Shown here piece after piece: positions 1 through 13,036 of a DNA stretch of 64,000 bases. The number at the start of each line of letters is the position of its first letter. Position 1 is the stretch's first letter. The translations under genes were made by a program, and so were the position numbers. Source of the DNA: Gadus chalcogrammus (taxonomy: Eukaryota > Chordata > Actinopteri > Gadiformes > Gadidae); assembly GCF_026213295.1 (NCBI RefSeq), contig NC_079423.1:13544538-13608537 (forward strand), given 5' to 3'. A model generated the notes under the pieces. That model made no database searches, was not told where the DNA came from, and saw nothing but the letters and a program-made list of their open reading frames with translations.

Positions 1-293
1 TATCGTATGAACACAGGATGTAAGTTTATATATAATGTATATATAGAGAGGTATGTATGCCTGCAGCCGGTTTGCTTGATATTATAAATCCCATGGGGCT
101 CTTCACAGAGGGAGTGGATTGAACAAACCACAGCTAAATCCGACTGTAATTATGGTTGTCGGGGTGGGTACCCGTGTTACGGTACGCTTGTTATTGTAAC
201 AATACCATAGCTATAATCCATAGCTATAATTTCAACCCTATTCTTCTCTCCGGCATATATACGTGTTGTTCCTGAAATACCCCATTGCTTCTG

Positions 294-294
<1 letters not shown>

Positions 295-331
<37 letters not shown>

Positions 332-346
332 GCCTCTCTCTCTCAG
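295..346. repeat. (CT)n simple repeat
   Basis: Alternating C and T, slightly interrupted at its 3' end. It is a plain microsatellite with no coding meaning, and the open frames crossing it are low-complexity artefacts. Confidence 0.85.
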
Positions 347-1762
347 TGTCTCTCGCCCTTTTTATTGCTATTTCATTTTCTATAAAAGAAAAAAGAAAAG
401 CCGCCATTGTTTGCTCATCTGTGGCCGTTTCTCCCCCCCCCCCCACCAGCCCACCCGTCGGCCCGGAGGTTGGGGGTCTCTTTGACCACCGCCGCGGCTG
501 CCCTCCTCTCCCAGGCGGGGGAGAATGGCATGACATTTACCAGAGCTCCAAACCACTAATACATTTTTCTCCCCCCCCCCCACCTCCTTTCAAATGGCAG
601 AAGTGGGATATAGAGGGGCTGAAAGGAACCCTGCTGGGATCACCGGGGCAGCTCACACTGGCCCTGCTCAGAACCCATACAGACATGGCTGGCTCTGGTA
701 ATTACAGGCGTGGGGTTGGGGTGAGGGAGTCGTCGGGGTGGGCGTGTGTTTGTGGGTGGCGTGGGGTTGGCGGAGGGGGCGGGGACAAAGCCAAACTAAT
801 TCAGACAAGGTGCCGGGCGTTGGGTGGGGGGCGGAGCACCTGTCGGAACCAACCGTCAGTGCAGAAGTACAGAATACGTATACCGACATGTTCATATCTC
901 AGCACCTTTCCAGCACCGTCTCTCTCACCGTGGAGATCCATCAACCTCAGGCAACCTCGGATATCATTCGTCTATTTAATGAGCGCATTCCTTCCAACAA
1001 ATTGTGTTTTTTTCCCTTTTTTATCCCCGAAGCATTTAACCATGAAATCAAGACTTTGTAGCAGGTGATTTGTTGAAATAAAGGTTCAGTGGCGTTTAGT
1101 TTACATTTGCTCACTTAGCAGAATCACCAACCCGACAATGACCTCCTCCCTGATGACAAGCATATCCACCGAGCTCCTGCCAAGCACGCCCCCCTTAAAA
1201 TCCACCCATCTTTCTTCAAGACGCTTATAGGTACAAACGCAAAGCCGGCTGATCACAAACCCCACGGACCAGCGCACTTCACGCCCTCCTCCACGTGCAC
1301 CATTCGACCGGCTCCGTTTCAACATGCAGGTCTCACACACGCTCACACACTCGTGTACCGGGCCCCCGTTCCATCGTCACGCCGGCGCCTTATTGCTGCT
1401 TATCCCAGCGGCTAACACACTTAAAGAGCTGAGTCTTACCTCCCCGTAATGGTGACCTCAATGTAATGTACAAACACACCGCTGGTTAAAGCACCACCGC
1501 ATTAACCAGCGAACCTGTGCGGCAACAACAACAACAATATAACAAAAAAGGGCTGAATTGCAGGCAACAGCCTCGCCGAAGGGGGGGGGGGGCGGGAGTA
1601 AACTAATGTCGTGTGAACAGCCGCTACCAAGTGATACTTATTTCCATCGATAGGGCCATTTCTCCCCGACAATATTGTCAGGAGGTCACCGCCGGGAGCC
1701 ATGACGGCCCGCCCTGCGGTCGTATTTTGTGTTTTTAATTGGCCGGTTTCACCCGGCACATT

Positions 1763-1977
<215 letters not shown>

Positions 1978-4339
1978 CTAAGAGAGAGGGAGAGTCTCTG
2001 ATACAACAAAAAGGGGGTAGGGGGTACACGGTGATGAGTAACTCTCTGCCCTTTTCTCTCAGTCCCACGGACAGCAACAACGTAGGCCGCCGTTAATAAA
2101 CCGAAGGCTCTGGGGAGCGGGCGCGTCTAAAGAGAGGAAATGGGGGTGAGGTGGAGGAATGGTTTTTTACCTCCAGCGTCTCCGGTGGGCTCTGCTCTGG
2201 CGCTGTTTTCTTATTTGTGTGTTGTGAAGTTTGTTTTAATTGCATGAAGACGTGGTGGTGGTAGGCTGGGGGTTCGGCGGGGATAAGGTATCACGGGAGG
2301 GGTGTGGAGGCAGCAGACTGATCAAAGCAGCTTTTCATTGGGGTTCACACCACTGACCCTGGTGACCATGGACATCAATCACTGGGATTGACATGTACCT
2401 CTTTCCTGGCGGAATCACACGCGCGGTTCCTCTGCATAAGAGCTTGCACCAAGTACCGATATGTCCCTGCCGGTTGTTTAAGCACTTTTATCCTTGCATA
2501 ATCAGATTGCTTGAAAACTGTTTTGGACAATGCAAGCATAATTAGCGGGTCTTATTTGAATAGCCTGCTAAGAAAGGTCTTTACATGGGATTTAAGCTTT
2601 TTCTTTTTGCCACCTACATATTTATACACCAAGAGATGTATGTTGAAAATATTACATTTCTGAAGAGGCCTGTTCTCTGCCTCACCAAGGCAGCAACAGT
2701 TGAAGTCCTTGAATGTATTTTTTTTGAATACCGACTGATTGAATTGTTATTATTTGCATATTCAACATTTCGCTTTAATTAACTGTGACCAGATCTTTGG
2801 CCGCGTGTGTAGGCAGCCCAACATTAAAGATTAGCTACAGTTTGACTTGATTGTAGCTGACCGAAGAATCGAGTCAGAGAACAAAGAATCGACACAGTTA
2901 GTGGACATTTATAGGCCTAAGAAACATAGGCATTTCTTACTGGGCCATTCATAGCCTTAGTGATCGACTGGGTTTAACTGTTAACCAAATGCAGTATCAC
3001 AAATTATTGGAAAGTGGACCAAAGGCTAACACAAAGACATCGATCTCCCGCTGTCAACTGGGGCACTTTCACCTTCTTTCTGGGCTTTGTCCATGTTACT
3101 TGTGCAGTTAATGGATACCATATAGGATTTCAGGTTCCTGTTGTTGCAGAGGTCATGCGCCTTTCAGAGCCCCACCGCAAGTCAAACTGCTGCTAAACGT
3201 CCTTTCTGTAATGAATCTTTGTGTATGGGCTTTTACAACTCGGAGCTGAATCAGGCAGAGGGAACAGGATGTGCATTTCTTTCAAACAACACATCAAGCA
3301 ACTTACTTGTTTTTGTGTGTGTATTTTGCTTTGTTAAGAAACTGGAGTAAATCAATGAATGAGCCTAATAGGTGTGTTTTCTCGCACCATCGTTTTTGTT
3401 CATTTGTATCTGGCAATGCAATTGGACAAGTTTTGAACGGTACCAAGCTAATTGGCTCCAAAGCGGCAAACACTTACTTGTATGCAATCTAGTGGTTATA
3501 AAGTAATTGGCATGTTTTTACTTTGGTTATATTGGTAGCTTTCCTCTCATTACGTACTACCCTGTAGGTATAATACACAAAAGGACATATTCAAGTTTTT
3601 ATTCAAATTATGAAAGAGTTAATGCCCTTAATGAGACCTTGAGTCAAAGTAAATTAATTTCCCTTTCAACCCTGCTTGGTACAGTGGCAAATAAAGTCAA
3701 GTCTTTAATGACCTAAAAATATTATGCTTTCAAAAAAAATAAAACATTTATTATGAAATAATCTGTAAAGTACCAATGGACTCTTAATAGATTTTAATGA
3801 TTGATGTGGCGATAATTAGAATGTCAGGGATGAGGAAGTGTACAGGAAATCTAGGTATTGGATTCTCATACATGAGTGCTATGACAGGGATTCAATCAAA
3901 CTATAGCCACTGCAAACTTGACATAAAATTGACTTGCCTTGCAAACACCATCATGATGAAAGCTGGGAAAATCGCAACGCGAGATGATGAAACTCCTTTT
4001 AATCTTGCACAGAAGCAAATACCCCCCCCCCCCCCCTCCCTCCCTCAACGAAAAGAAGAAACAGCAGGATGATGAATGAATGTGAATGTGATCAGATAAA
4101 GCATCTACAATATTTGCTTGGCAGTTGTTTTCATCTTAACAAGTTTGCATCTTCCAGACAATACTGGTATTCCCTTCTAGGTGAATGATTATTCCAAGAA
4201 CCAATAACAAATAATCATACAAAGAAAAAAAACGATTCAGTGTGTACCGGGATCAGTTGATTCACTCCGTGAGTGATGTTACCCGGGTTCAAAGGTTCTT
4301 TGTGTAGGTAAGCTCAAGCAACCACGTGATTTGATCAGG

Positions 4340-4440
4340 TTCCTTCGTATTGATCCGTGGCCCACAGCGGAATAGAACCCATCCTATTCTACCTGACACC
4401 AGTGGAGACGGAGTGGTGCGCCACTAAGCCCACTAGCTTC
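4340..4440 (-). repeat. Possible tRNA-derived SINE fragment
   Basis: Read on the - strand, this stretch has a B-box-like GGGTTCTATTCC and, about 50 bases before it, an A-box-like TAGTGGCGCAC. That spacing is normal for tRNA-derived SINE heads. No tRNA cloverleaf with proper stems could be traced, so it is not called a tRNA gene. The assignment is weak. Confidence 0.3.
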
Positions 4441-4465
4441 TGATTTCTGCAGAGCCGCTGTCCAC

Positions 4466-4721
<256 letters not shown>

Positions 4722-5726
4722 GCTTTCCCTCAATTAATAAACGGCCTATGCCCCAGCCCTGCCCGAGGCACTTTGAATAAAAAGCGGGGTCTCCATCCTT
4801 GGCTTTCCTCTGGTCTTTCCAGGAGACGGTAAGCTGTGGCTTGCCGAGGGTTTTCTTTCCCTCGTCCAGAATGTAGAACAATACCTGGCCATAGGGTGGA
4901 CACTGCAATGGTCTCTGGGTAATCCCAGCCAACTGCCATCTTAAGCCGCCAGTTTTTAGCTGCTCCAAGCAGCCCCTGCGCATGTTCTTGGCTGCGCAGT
5001 GTTTTTTTCTTCCTTCCCTGCCTTACATGTAGGTGGAGGTTCATGGAGTTGGATGGAGGGCGTTGCATGTGCCCCGGGGGATGCCAGTACAGGTGGTTTT
5101 ACCAATCACGTTCAGCGACTGGCCATGGTCCCTCTACCCCCCCCCCCCCCTCCCCCAGAAAGCCCCCCGAGAAAGTTTAGTTTCACAGAGGTTCTGTGTC
5201 CAGGGATCATACAACACAGGGACACATGTCATTTCTCTGTTTCATATTATTTTTCCCAAACATGTTTCAGATTACGAATTATACACACGAAAAAAGTTTT
5301 GGAGATGAAGAAAAATGATTTTTCCTGGACATGGGAAAATAGAAAAACAAACCAGGAGAAACCGTTTGATGAGGACGTCTGACAGATGCTGGTTGCTTAG
5401 AGACCCCACGTCATCCTCCGGAGCCAGGAGGTGATGTAGGACTGTGCGTCCTTCATCCCGTCTCCAACAATGAGTTCACGTAAACCTACTGACGCTCTAC
5501 AGATGCCGGGCTCCAGCCAGGAGCCAGCGGTGAATCAATTATAATGTCTCCAGTATTTAAATGAGCCCTACTCCCAAGTCATTTGAGTACAATAAATAGG
5601 TCAGTGCAATCTAAATTGATTCAGCTCATCCCACGTGTTACACTGTGGAGAAGGGAAATGCAGCACTGGGTTTCCCTGGTGGGACACGCCGACTACCTAC
5701 ACAGGGAGTGTATATATCTCTCTCTC

Positions 5727-5728
5727 TA

Positions 5729-5766
<38 letters not shown>
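5727..5766. repeat. (TA)n microsatellite
   Basis: Alternating TA preceded by a short (CT)n run. Plain microsatellite. Confidence 0.85.
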
Positions 5767-5770
<4 letters not shown>

Positions 5771-7184
5771 TATTCTGCTCAAGGTCAATTCACGTAATAA
5801 TTAGATCCGGTCACCAGTCGATGCCAATTCAAACCAGAAAGGCTTTAGAATTGATCTGGAATGTAAAGAAGGCGCCACCACTCGTCTTGAGATTCGTGAC
5901 TCAAGTGTGATTCAAGGATTAAATTGTCCAATCTGTGTTCGGGAAAATCTGAACAAAGATCTTTTTGGTTGTGTGCCGTTTTTGAAAAGAACCCAAAGCT
6001 GTCACGTCGCTATGTCTGCCTGACACAGTTCTCTCCCTAGATTCAATCCCGTTCCCGAGTTATAAGGGGAACATTTAATGACTCACAGGCAAGTAAATGA
6101 AGCCCTGAAAGAGCTCTCATTACAGCGCTGCGCCAGTCAATGTGTTGCCTTCACTTTGCAATCGCTGATATTGTGCTGCTAATGTTCAGTACCTACTATG
6201 AGGTAGTTCTAAATTGTATTGTGCGTTGGTCTTACGAAGTAAGTTCAAAAGTGTGTTTTTCGGGGCCGACGTCTCGAACATGGAAGAAATTTGCCCCTCG
6301 AACATTGAAAAGAAACCCTCAGCCGCCGTAGACATCAATGGGACATCTTTACCTGATCACATTCAACCGTCAATCAACGGGGGCATGCTGCCTCCTTGTA
6401 ACAGATTGCTTTTCCCGTCACGCCACAGGTTTCGGTACTGTTCAGTTGAGTCCACAAGAGTGGAGTGTCATGCAGTGGCCGAGCTGCCCTACTTTTTTTA
6501 AATGAGCTGGAATTCATCTGCATGCAACAGGAAATGGTTCCGGGTCCGCCGTATCAAAACGGCAGAGGGCCACAGTGTTTAACCACACCAATAGGAATCA
6601 ATACCGGGAGAGCGGAAGAGAACCATAATTACTCGGAGCAAAGCGTTCTCACCTCCTCGTCTGCGATTATTGCCAGAGAGCCGCACGTATCAGGAGTGTC
6701 ACTCCGTTCATATTCAACACACGCAAAAGGTTTGGACCTTAACTAGTAAGGGAGCGTGTTTGTGTGTGTGTCTCTGCGCTAATCCATTGATGCATGTGTG
6801 CGTGCGTGTGTGTTTAAAACACAAACGTGCGTCCGTGCACATGCACGGGCACAAAGTTGTGCCACGCCACTGGTTTACCCTTTAAGGAACCTAAGCAGAG
6901 TTAATGACCATTACGTGAACCCTGTAGTGGTGTTAAAAAAAAAAAAGGGCAGCGAAGCAGATGGTCCGATGGAAATTGATGATGGGTTGAGGCGTCATTA
7001 GCGACGATGCAGGCTGGCACCAGAAGTGCTGAGAGGTGCAGGCCCCGCTACGGTGATGTGCTGCTGAAGGCCGGCTCTCCTGGGTCCGGCTCTCTGATGG
7101 GAAGTGGGGGGGGGGTTAAACTATAACACGCTTCTATGTGTAATGAGTTCGGTTTATGCATGTGCTCTGTGATTGCGTTATCAT

Positions 7185-7330
7185 TTAACATGGAGTCGTT
7201 TAGCAGACGCTCTTTTAACCAAAGGGACTTACAGGGATTCTATCATGTCCGAGCAGCAGGTAAAGGGGGCGGGGCTTCTAGTGCAAGGTAGGTCAACGGT
7301 TGGGTTTGGGTTTAGGCGAGGAGTCAAATA
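7185..7330. repeat. Possible teleost SINE-like repeat fragment
   Basis: Contains GTTTAGCAGACGCTCTT followed by AACCAAAGGGACTTACA. This closely resembles a phrase (TTTAGCAGACGCTYTTATCC...GCGACTTACA) that recurs across many teleost genomes in short interspersed elements. No A or B box is clear here, so this is probably an internal or 3' fragment. Confidence 0.45.
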
Positions 7331-10300
7331 ACTTTACTTAACACTAGACTGAGCTATCCTGCCCCTACTAGACTACTTGTTTGCTAGTATGTTATACTTT
7401 TAACTACAGCTACTACTTTTAATAGTTTATTAACTCCTTCTTGAAAGTGTTCCTTAATTAACAAGACCACTTCAATACAATTCCATACATCTATGTGAAC
7501 CTATATAATCCTTATGTTGCTATTATTATATTGAAATGGGTCCTCAAGCAGTCTATTTAATCTGGGGGAAAATTTAAGAAAAAAGTATGCTCTGACGTTT
7601 AATTTATGCTATCAGTGCTGTGGAATTTCTGGTACAACATTGTGCTCCGAGTATACCCCATTATTAGCAATTAGCTGCTATTGTGCTAGCGCTCTCAAAC
7701 CACAGGTCTACATAGCAACATAGCTATTCCGGGGCATTTACTGGGGCATTGAGAAAGATCTAATAATGCCCTGGACTGAGGTCTGATTAATGTGTGGCCC
7801 AGTTATGGCGGCTCTGGCAGATTGAGCCGGATTATGAATTATCTTGTTTATTTTCGTTGTGTCAATATGTTTTCAGCATTGACTAAGCAAATGCCAAGAG
7901 GTTGATCTCCGCTGTTGTGGTTGTTAAAGGCCTTCAAAAATATTGAATAAAATGAAAGATCACATGTACATACATAGAATACATTCATTATCTGAATATT
8001 ACAATGTAATATATTGCATTAATATAATATAATATCATTAATAATAATAACGATAGTAAAATAATGGGTGTTTTGATACGTAACATAACCAAAACAATTG
8101 TGTCATGAACTGACCACAAGCATGCATTCGAGATATAAACTGGCTCGTATAGCTAATGAATAACTTACCATAACTATCAATACTACCAAATTTGCTTGTA
8201 TGTGTGATCCCCCTTGTGTATTTTGGTTCCTATTGAGAAAATGAATTTAAAAAGCCTCAAATCTTTTTTTTCCGGTATTACGGTGCAGATTATTATTCGA
8301 TCATTCTGATCATTTCTGATGAGTCTTGTTGAGCAACGGTTAATAATTTAAACATGTTTTCAATTGGCTGGATCATCTCAAATCAGGACAAATAGAGCGG
8401 AATAGAATCATAAAATATTCACAGGCATATTGAGCTGAAAAGAGAGAATCGTTTTCTTTGTAGATGCGAGTCTCCCGAGGTTACGTGGACATCATGAGTC
8501 ACATGCCACTGATCAAGTGATCGGATGCTCTTCATGCTGCATTGCATTGGACTATTCTGGAGTATATGTGCAGCATGTGTCTTTACTCAAAAATGTTCCC
8601 CAAAGGTATAGTATGTCCATTTCCACATTCAAATATCTATAAATATCTAGATTGATGTTATATATTTTGTTGAGTTGTGTACTAACATTATAACATTATT
8701 ATTGTTATTTAAAGTAACGGTCTGTGACATTTAGTAGCCTTTCAATGGCATGTTATGCCCTTTGCAAAAGACGTTATCCAGGAAAGACATCATCCATTGA
8801 TATAATATTTAAATCGATCCGGGCTACTGCAATGTGCTTCTTTGACAAGTATCTCAGCCACCCACCTAATCCAGTGTTTCCCACCAAAAGACTTCACTTG
8901 GCCGCTTCATTTTGAATTTTAATTTCTTTACAGGCCATCAGCGATATTTCAAATGGGTTCAATCTTATTTCACGTATAACTGGCAACACATTGATTCAAT
9001 CGAGCTCTCCCACACACACACCAATCGACCACGGACCACGGTGGATAGCCCCTCCTCTCCTTGCCCATCCTGAATCAACACATGATCATGCGCGGGGGGA
9101 AGGAGATTGTTGTTGGCCTTTCCCCGCAGAGAACGTATAGAATCAATCCAGAGTTCACCGTTCAGTATGAGGGATGCCAGAAATACTTAAAATGCATTGT
9201 TAAAATACAGGGTCTAAACAGGAACAATTGGACCCTTGTACTAATTTTTTTACTAGCGAGTCTTTTTTTGTGTGAAAAAGTCCACCAAGGTACGCATGGA
9301 AAGTCAGTTGAATCTGACTTTTGCTATATATAGACTGTATTATATACAGTCAGTGGGACTCCACTGGCCATACCGTTTTTTTACCTGCTTTTGGCTGTTG
9401 GTGAGCTAGCAGTAGACACTTCTAAACACCGATTGGAATCCATGGAGAACATTTTGAGACATTTTGAATCCATGGGGAAACATTTTGTCCCGGCTTTAAC
9501 GTAATGTTAGTTAGGCTATGGTTTATGTAAGGGTACTTTGTAATTCGCTTATTGTTTAGAAGTGTTGACCAAACGATGGCTCTATAGAGAGGGGTGCTGC
9601 GGCCCGACCGTGCCCTCTCAGGGTCACTCATCCTGACTCATCCTGGGGTTCCCGGCTTTAGTTCCCAGCCTCATATCGTTGGGATTCAGAGTCCGTCAAC
9701 ATGATTTCTCCCGTCGTCACATCCGATGGCTTTTCACCGGCAATGGTGGTGAAGACAAAAACTCCAAGGATGCCATGCTCCTTCATGACAATAATAATCA
9801 AATTTCATCTTTTGTTATAGTTTTGATTGAAAGACCCCTACCGGCAGAAATAACATAATATTCCTTTAAATCGCGTTTAGCTTTTGCACTTGTAGTTCAA
9901 CATACTGTCTGAACCATGGTGTTTTTTGATAAAAGAAAAGTCTATTTGATCAGGATCAGCTCAATGTCTAAGTGCGTTTATGTTGTACCTCATCACAGTT
10001 TATCATTGGTTAAAGAATCGACTTGTTGAACATTACACATTGAGCACATGTTAAACAAACGAATATTGTGTATGGTTCACTAACTAGCTGCAGCAAAGTA
10101 ACAGAGCTGTGGCAAGGACTGAGAAATACGGGCTAAAGCATCTAATTATATTGAAATCAACTTGTCATTTTGCAAAATTTAAGCTGTGGGTGCATGTAGT
10201 GATTTTCAAAATTGAGGAAAAAAATATATCATTTTTGAAGATTGAGGTTTTAGAAAAAGAATGCTCTTTGCAGAGTGTAAACAAATTAATCTTGCATTCT

Positions 10301-11757
10301 GCACATGTAGTTTCTGCAAAGCAGGAATTCAAAACAACACATTTATTTTACGGTTGCAGGTTAATTTAATGCCATCTACTGGATCCATGAAAAATGAATA
10401 CATAAACAATTAAATAAATATACAAATAAATACATATAATTGAAATAAATAAATGACTTGGATTGTAAGATACAGCACATATAATGGGTAATCTAAAATA
10501 AATCCTTTTCTATACTCACACAATGATTTAGTGCCATCCAATGTTGTTAAACATGGACAACCTTGTTAGGCAGATAGACAGACATATAACTATATTTGGC
10601 TGTTTGGCTGTGATTTAACAACATGCCTAAACCAATTTAGGCATTGCAGTATTTATTCTGCCAATCTACAGACATTTATGAAAGAATAAAAACATGTCTG
10701 ATATTCCACCACCAAACATATAACACTGCAGAAAAAGTATTTTAAACAGTGTTTTCCCGATTTATATAAATTTAGCCACTTCTTCAATGAGTGTGTGTAG
10801 CTTCGCCTTCCCGCGTTGGATTGTGGGAGTTTAGGTCTTCATTAGCATATCAGTGACCGAGATTAACACACATTAGCATATATTATGGTTGAATTAACCG
10901 ACGCGTGTAGTAGAATTTGAAAAAGCATCTGAAATGAAGGTGCTCTGAAGAGGTTTCAAGGAAGAGAAGCTTGCTGTACTGTGCATAGTCATCTCAAGCT
11001 GCTCAAACATCAAGCTAAAGCTAAGCACAGTTCAGTGGCATCTCCTAGCGTCTGGGCTCATCCAGTTCATCATTCTTTTTGATCATTTGGAATGTATTGC
11101 ACCGTTTCGACACAATCAACATCATTGTGCTAATTGTTGAATGGAGCCAAGTGCGTTGGTAGCATTGCAAACCTGTTTCATTCAAAGCTGTTGTTACAAC
11201 TTGGAGTCAATTTTGCTAACTGCCTTTTGCAACAGTACAGCCCGCTCACTTTTCATATTATTATAGAATAGGGAAGCTACCCTTGTGAATTGAGCATGCA
11301 TTGCGCAATCCATTGCAATTTCTGCCTTATCAGATATTTACAATCACAAGGGCTCTGGCACTTTTGTTCATGTGGACACTTAATGTCAGTGGTTACTCAC
11401 TAGCTAATGAGCTACTTTATGACTGGAAGCTTAATATTTCATCAAAGCTCCATTAATGAGTATTTATTAGTTTACCGAAATGTCACGCTGTCAAATCTTC
11501 TTTTTCTAGTAATGACTGCCTTAGAAGAAACTGAAATACCAGGCCAAAATGTCAAATACATCTTCCAGGGTCCGGCTGTTAGAGCACAGCACTACACCCT
11601 TGTATACATTGAATCATAACTCATCTTTATGAATTACATATTTAGCTGAGCTGAATTATCCACCCCGAGCCAGGAATTTAAACCGCTCTCAGCCAATGCC
11701 AACTTAAATCCACAAAATGATTCGATAAATATAGTGAGTAAAGTCTCAAAGTGGTAC

Positions 11758-11778
11758 GGGGGGGGGGGGGGGGGGGGG
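11758..11778. repeat. 21-base guanine homopolymer
   Basis: An unbroken run of 21 G on the + strand. It can form intermolecular or intramolecular quadruplexes and is prone to length error in sequencing. Confidence 0.9.
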
Positions 11779-12999
11779 ATTAGACTAACACATCAAATGT
11801 CACTGATTCCATTATCGGGCACTTTGGTCATGGCTACTTTTGTGGTTCGCTATCTCAGTTTTACACACAGCAGGGGGTACTATCTAGACACAAACAGAGA
11901 TCCTGCCTTGGGCCCAGGTAGTATATTATGTGGCGGTGATCTTGGGAAGAGAACGCAGCCCAGATAACACACGCCTTTCCAATACTGATCATTAGCTGCT
12001 CAATGCTAGGCATATCATTACAGCTGTAATTGAGGCAGTGCCAGAATATTGGAAGTGTGATTCAGGTTCTCGCTGTCTGGTCCACACAGTTAAGGAGCAA
12101 CGCAAATGGCCTACTTTTAAACTCCTTTTCTCTTTTCTTTATTAAAAGAATCCTATTTTTGTAAGTGTTAAGAGTGTGAGTATTTTTTTTTTAATAAGTA
12201 GCAATGTAATGGAAACCCTAATACATGCAAACTTGAATGAGGTGCTCAAGCTAATAGCTTCACTAGAGTCCTACCTTTTCCTTTTTAAAGGCCATCTCTA
12301 TGTCGTGCATGTGTTCATGATCAGCATGTGTAGCTGATCATTGGAAGTATATGGTTACACAGTTTAAAACAGCTAAAACCTTCAAACACACCAACTTCAC
12401 ACAACACAGACACAGTTTTGTATTTATTTGGCACCCAGAAGTTCAAGCTATGATGAAACGCTAATTTCATTCCACTCATTCCAGTCCCATAGTTTAAAGT
12501 CACTCTATAGGGAAACCAGTGCTTTGCGTCTTACCACATTTTTTAGAGTGAGTAAGCTAAACTGTTAGACCCTCCCATGCCCCATCTAACCCTACTGTGG
12601 TTGGTTGTTTGCTGTGCCATTCTTTTAACTTGTGGAGTTCATTAGTTCGTTATCAGAGAGCAGAATTTATGCAGCGTAGCCTGGTTTTAAGGATGGTACT
12701 TCAGACAACATCTCATCGTCAATATGAAAATAACGATTCAGAATGGGCTTTGAATAGCAATGATTTGTTTGAGCCAGGTAACAAATTCAAGCAGAGGATC
12801 TCAACTACACTACAGCTTTAGTTCCATGTGAATTATTTAAAAAAAAATCGTCTTATATTTTATGGTGATCAGACGTCTTCTTTTCATATCCACACAATCA
12901 GAGTCAAAGAAGGCTCTAAAGGTTGTACTCAATGTCAAGATTAAAAGGAAATAAATCTGCAATCTACTATTACGTTTAGCAGGCAAACAATGGCCGCTG

Positions 13000-13002
<3 letters not shown>

Positions 13003-13034
<32 letters not shown>
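13003..13034. repeat. (AT)n microsatellite
   Basis: Alternating AT of about 32 bases in AT-rich surroundings. Confidence 0.85.

Positions 13035-13036
<2 letters not shown>

Noticed and set aside
4340..4440. A tRNA gene on the - strand
   Set aside because: Only box-like motifs are present; acceptor and D stems cannot be paired. Kept as a weak SINE call instead.
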